Assembly: GCA_964517355.1 (NCBI GenBank)
Contig: CAZFCK010000125.1
Coordinates: 1-14,011 of the forward strand
Direction: 5' to 3'
DNA: 14,011 nucleotides
From: CAZFCK01 sp964517355
GTDB lineage: Bacteria > Desulfobacterota > Desulfovibrionia > Desulfovibrionales > Desulfovibrionaceae
The notes under the pieces: generated by a model
What the model saw: the letters and a program-made list of their open reading frames with translations, nothing else
Told to the model about the DNA's origin: nothing
Database searches by the model: none
Part shown: piece by piece, positions 13,272 to 14,011 of the stretch
Layout of the letters: each line of letters starts with the position of its first letter
Numbering within the stretch: the first letter of the stretch is position 1
Position numbers and translations under genes: made by a program

Positions 13272-13850
13272 ATGGCGGCGCATGAAGCATCCTTTCGATT
13301 CAGCCTGAGCGACGAGGAAAAGAGCTATCTGCATGAGCTGGTGTTGTTGAGCATCTTGCAGGGGCTCAAGGAGCGCACCGGCAGCCGGGAACTTTCGCAA
13401 CTTCCCGCGCCTCCGACGGAAAAGCTTTGCTCCCCTCTCGGGGCCTTTGTGACATTGAAAATCGGCGGCAGCCTGCGCGGCTGTATCGGCAACGTGGTGG
13501 GCGAGCGCCCGTTGCACGAAACAGTGGCGGTCATGGCCCAATGCGCCGCGTTCAGCGATCCGCGTTTCCCCCCTTTGAGCATTGATGAATACGATGCGCT
13601 TGAAGTGGAGATTTCCATTCTGAGTCCGATGGAGCGTTGCCCGGACGCTAGGCTCATAGAAGTGGGGCGTCACGGGCTGCTCATGCGCAACGGACCGCAT
13701 TCCGGATTGTTGCTGCCACAGGTGCCCACGGAATATGGGTGGGACCGTGAAACGTTTTTGCGGCACACCTGCCGTAAAGCCGGTATGGACGGTATGTGCT
13801 GGAAGGATGCGCAAACCGAGATCTATTGGTTTGAAGCGGAAGTATTTTAG
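13272..13850 (+). CDS. AMMECR1-domain protein (AmmeMemoRadiSam system protein A type)
   Basis: The 192-residue protein covers a whole AMMECR1 domain. Seen are an N-terminal helix (SDEEKSYLHELVL), GAFVTLKIGGSLRGCIG (57-73) with the hallmark LRGCIG at 68-73, the DPRFPPL segment (96-102), EVEISILSPM (111-120), GLLLPQVPTEYGWD (145-158) and a Trp-rich tail. In bacteria this domain often occurs with a Memo-like protein and a radical SAM protein (the AmmeMemoRadiSam set); neither is visible here, though the window ends 161 nt later. The molecular function is unknown. It follows purN by 39 nt in the same direction. Confidence 0.9.
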   Translation: MAAHEASFRFSLSDEEKSYLHELVLLSILQGLKERTGSRELSQLPAPPTEKLCSPLGAFVTLKIGGSLRGCIGNVVGERPLHETVAVMAQCAAFSDPRFPPLSIDEYDALEVEISILSPMERCPDARLIEVGRHGLLMRNGPHSGLLLPQVPTEYGWDRETFLRHTCRKAGMDGMCWKDAQTEIYWFEAEVF

Positions 13851-13868
13851 GGACTATTGGTAGGAAAA

Positions 13869-13915
13869 CGAGGCGCAACCCCCCGTTTCAAGAGATATCT
13901 CCCTCGCGTTTTTTT
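13869..13915 (+). terminator. Candidate terminator after the AMMECR1 gene
   Basis: CGAGG (13869-13873) can pair with CCTCG (13902-13906), closely followed by seven T (13909-13915). The enclosed segment contains the perfect palindrome GAGATATCTC (13892-13901), which competes with the outer stem. The T-run 58 nt past the stop is the best terminator-like signal in the window. Confidence 0.4.
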
Positions 13916-13930
13916 AACACTCCCGGTTTG

Positions 13931-14011
13931 TATTTGTTGAAATAAATATTGATCACATTGTTTTCCGGCGTCCAGGGGCCTCCCCTGGTCGTCGTGCGGG
14001 CGCGAAAGCCC
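13931..14011 (+). repeat. Dispersed palindromic repeat, copy B
   Basis: This is the second copy of the element at 4452-4534, in the opposite orientation within the window but in the same sense relative to its upstream gene. The core (13961-14011) starts about 110 nt past the AMMECR1 stop and contains CCAGGGG-CCT-CCCCTGG. It runs to the window edge, so its true right end is unknown. Confidence 0.75.

Noticed and set aside
12564..13814. 416-codon open frame antisense to purN and the AMMECR1 gene
   Set aside because: It spans two assigned genes and their gap, with no domain signature.

Overview
The window looks like a chromosomal segment of a GC-rich, anaerobic deltaproteobacterium, most likely a member of the Desulfovibrionaceae. 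The reasons are the CobA-HemD fusion (uroporphyrinogen-III methyltransferase joined to synthase, a known arrangement in Desulfovibrio), an O2-independent type U32-like protein, a DUF3795 protein and an AMMECR1 protein, in DNA with strong third-position G/C bias. The genus is an inference; no rRNA or tRNA gene is present to confirm it. No phage, insertion sequence, integrase or CRISPR array was seen.

Layout: everything from 184 to 7029 is read on the minus strand and everything from 7178 to 13850 on the plus strand, diverging from a 148-bp gap at 7030-7177. On the minus strand, reading right to left, there are three units: (i) a BPL_N-type glutamine-amidotransferase-like gene followed 3 nt later by a U32-like cysteine-rich gene; (ii) tgt alone; (iii) a membrane-anchored DUF218 (YdcF/SanA-like) gene overlapping by 4 nt a YyaL-type thioredoxin-domain gene. 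On the plus strand: valS, a 148-residue cysteine-rich DUF3795 gene, cobA-hemD, purN and an AMMECR1-domain gene.

Functionally most genes are housekeeping: tRNA charging (valS), queuosine insertion into tRNA (tgt), tetrapyrrole branch-point chemistry toward siroheme, cobalamin and siroheme-derived heme (cobA-hemD) and purine synthesis (purN). The less understood genes are the BPL_N/U32 pair, the DUF3795 protein, the YyaL/DUF218 pair and the AMMECR1 protein. The BPL_N/U32 pair is the best candidate for an undescribed pathway: one partner keeps a Cys-His-Glu amidotransferase-like triad, the other carries cysteine clusters suited to iron-sulfur binding.

The intergenic DNA holds several structures: an approximately 80-bp dispersed repeat present twice (4452-4534 and 13931-14011), each copy about 110-125 nt downstream of a stop codon and in the same orientation relative to the upstream gene; a set of three hairpins at 64-155; a 16-bp two-part hairpin at 2837-2879; tandem hairpins at 4335-4392; and a long leader region before cobA-hemD with paired TTGACA boxes and a 9-bp hairpin. 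The large ORFs antisense to valS, cobA-hemD, purN/AMMECR1 and the U32/BPL_N genes are judged to be shadows.
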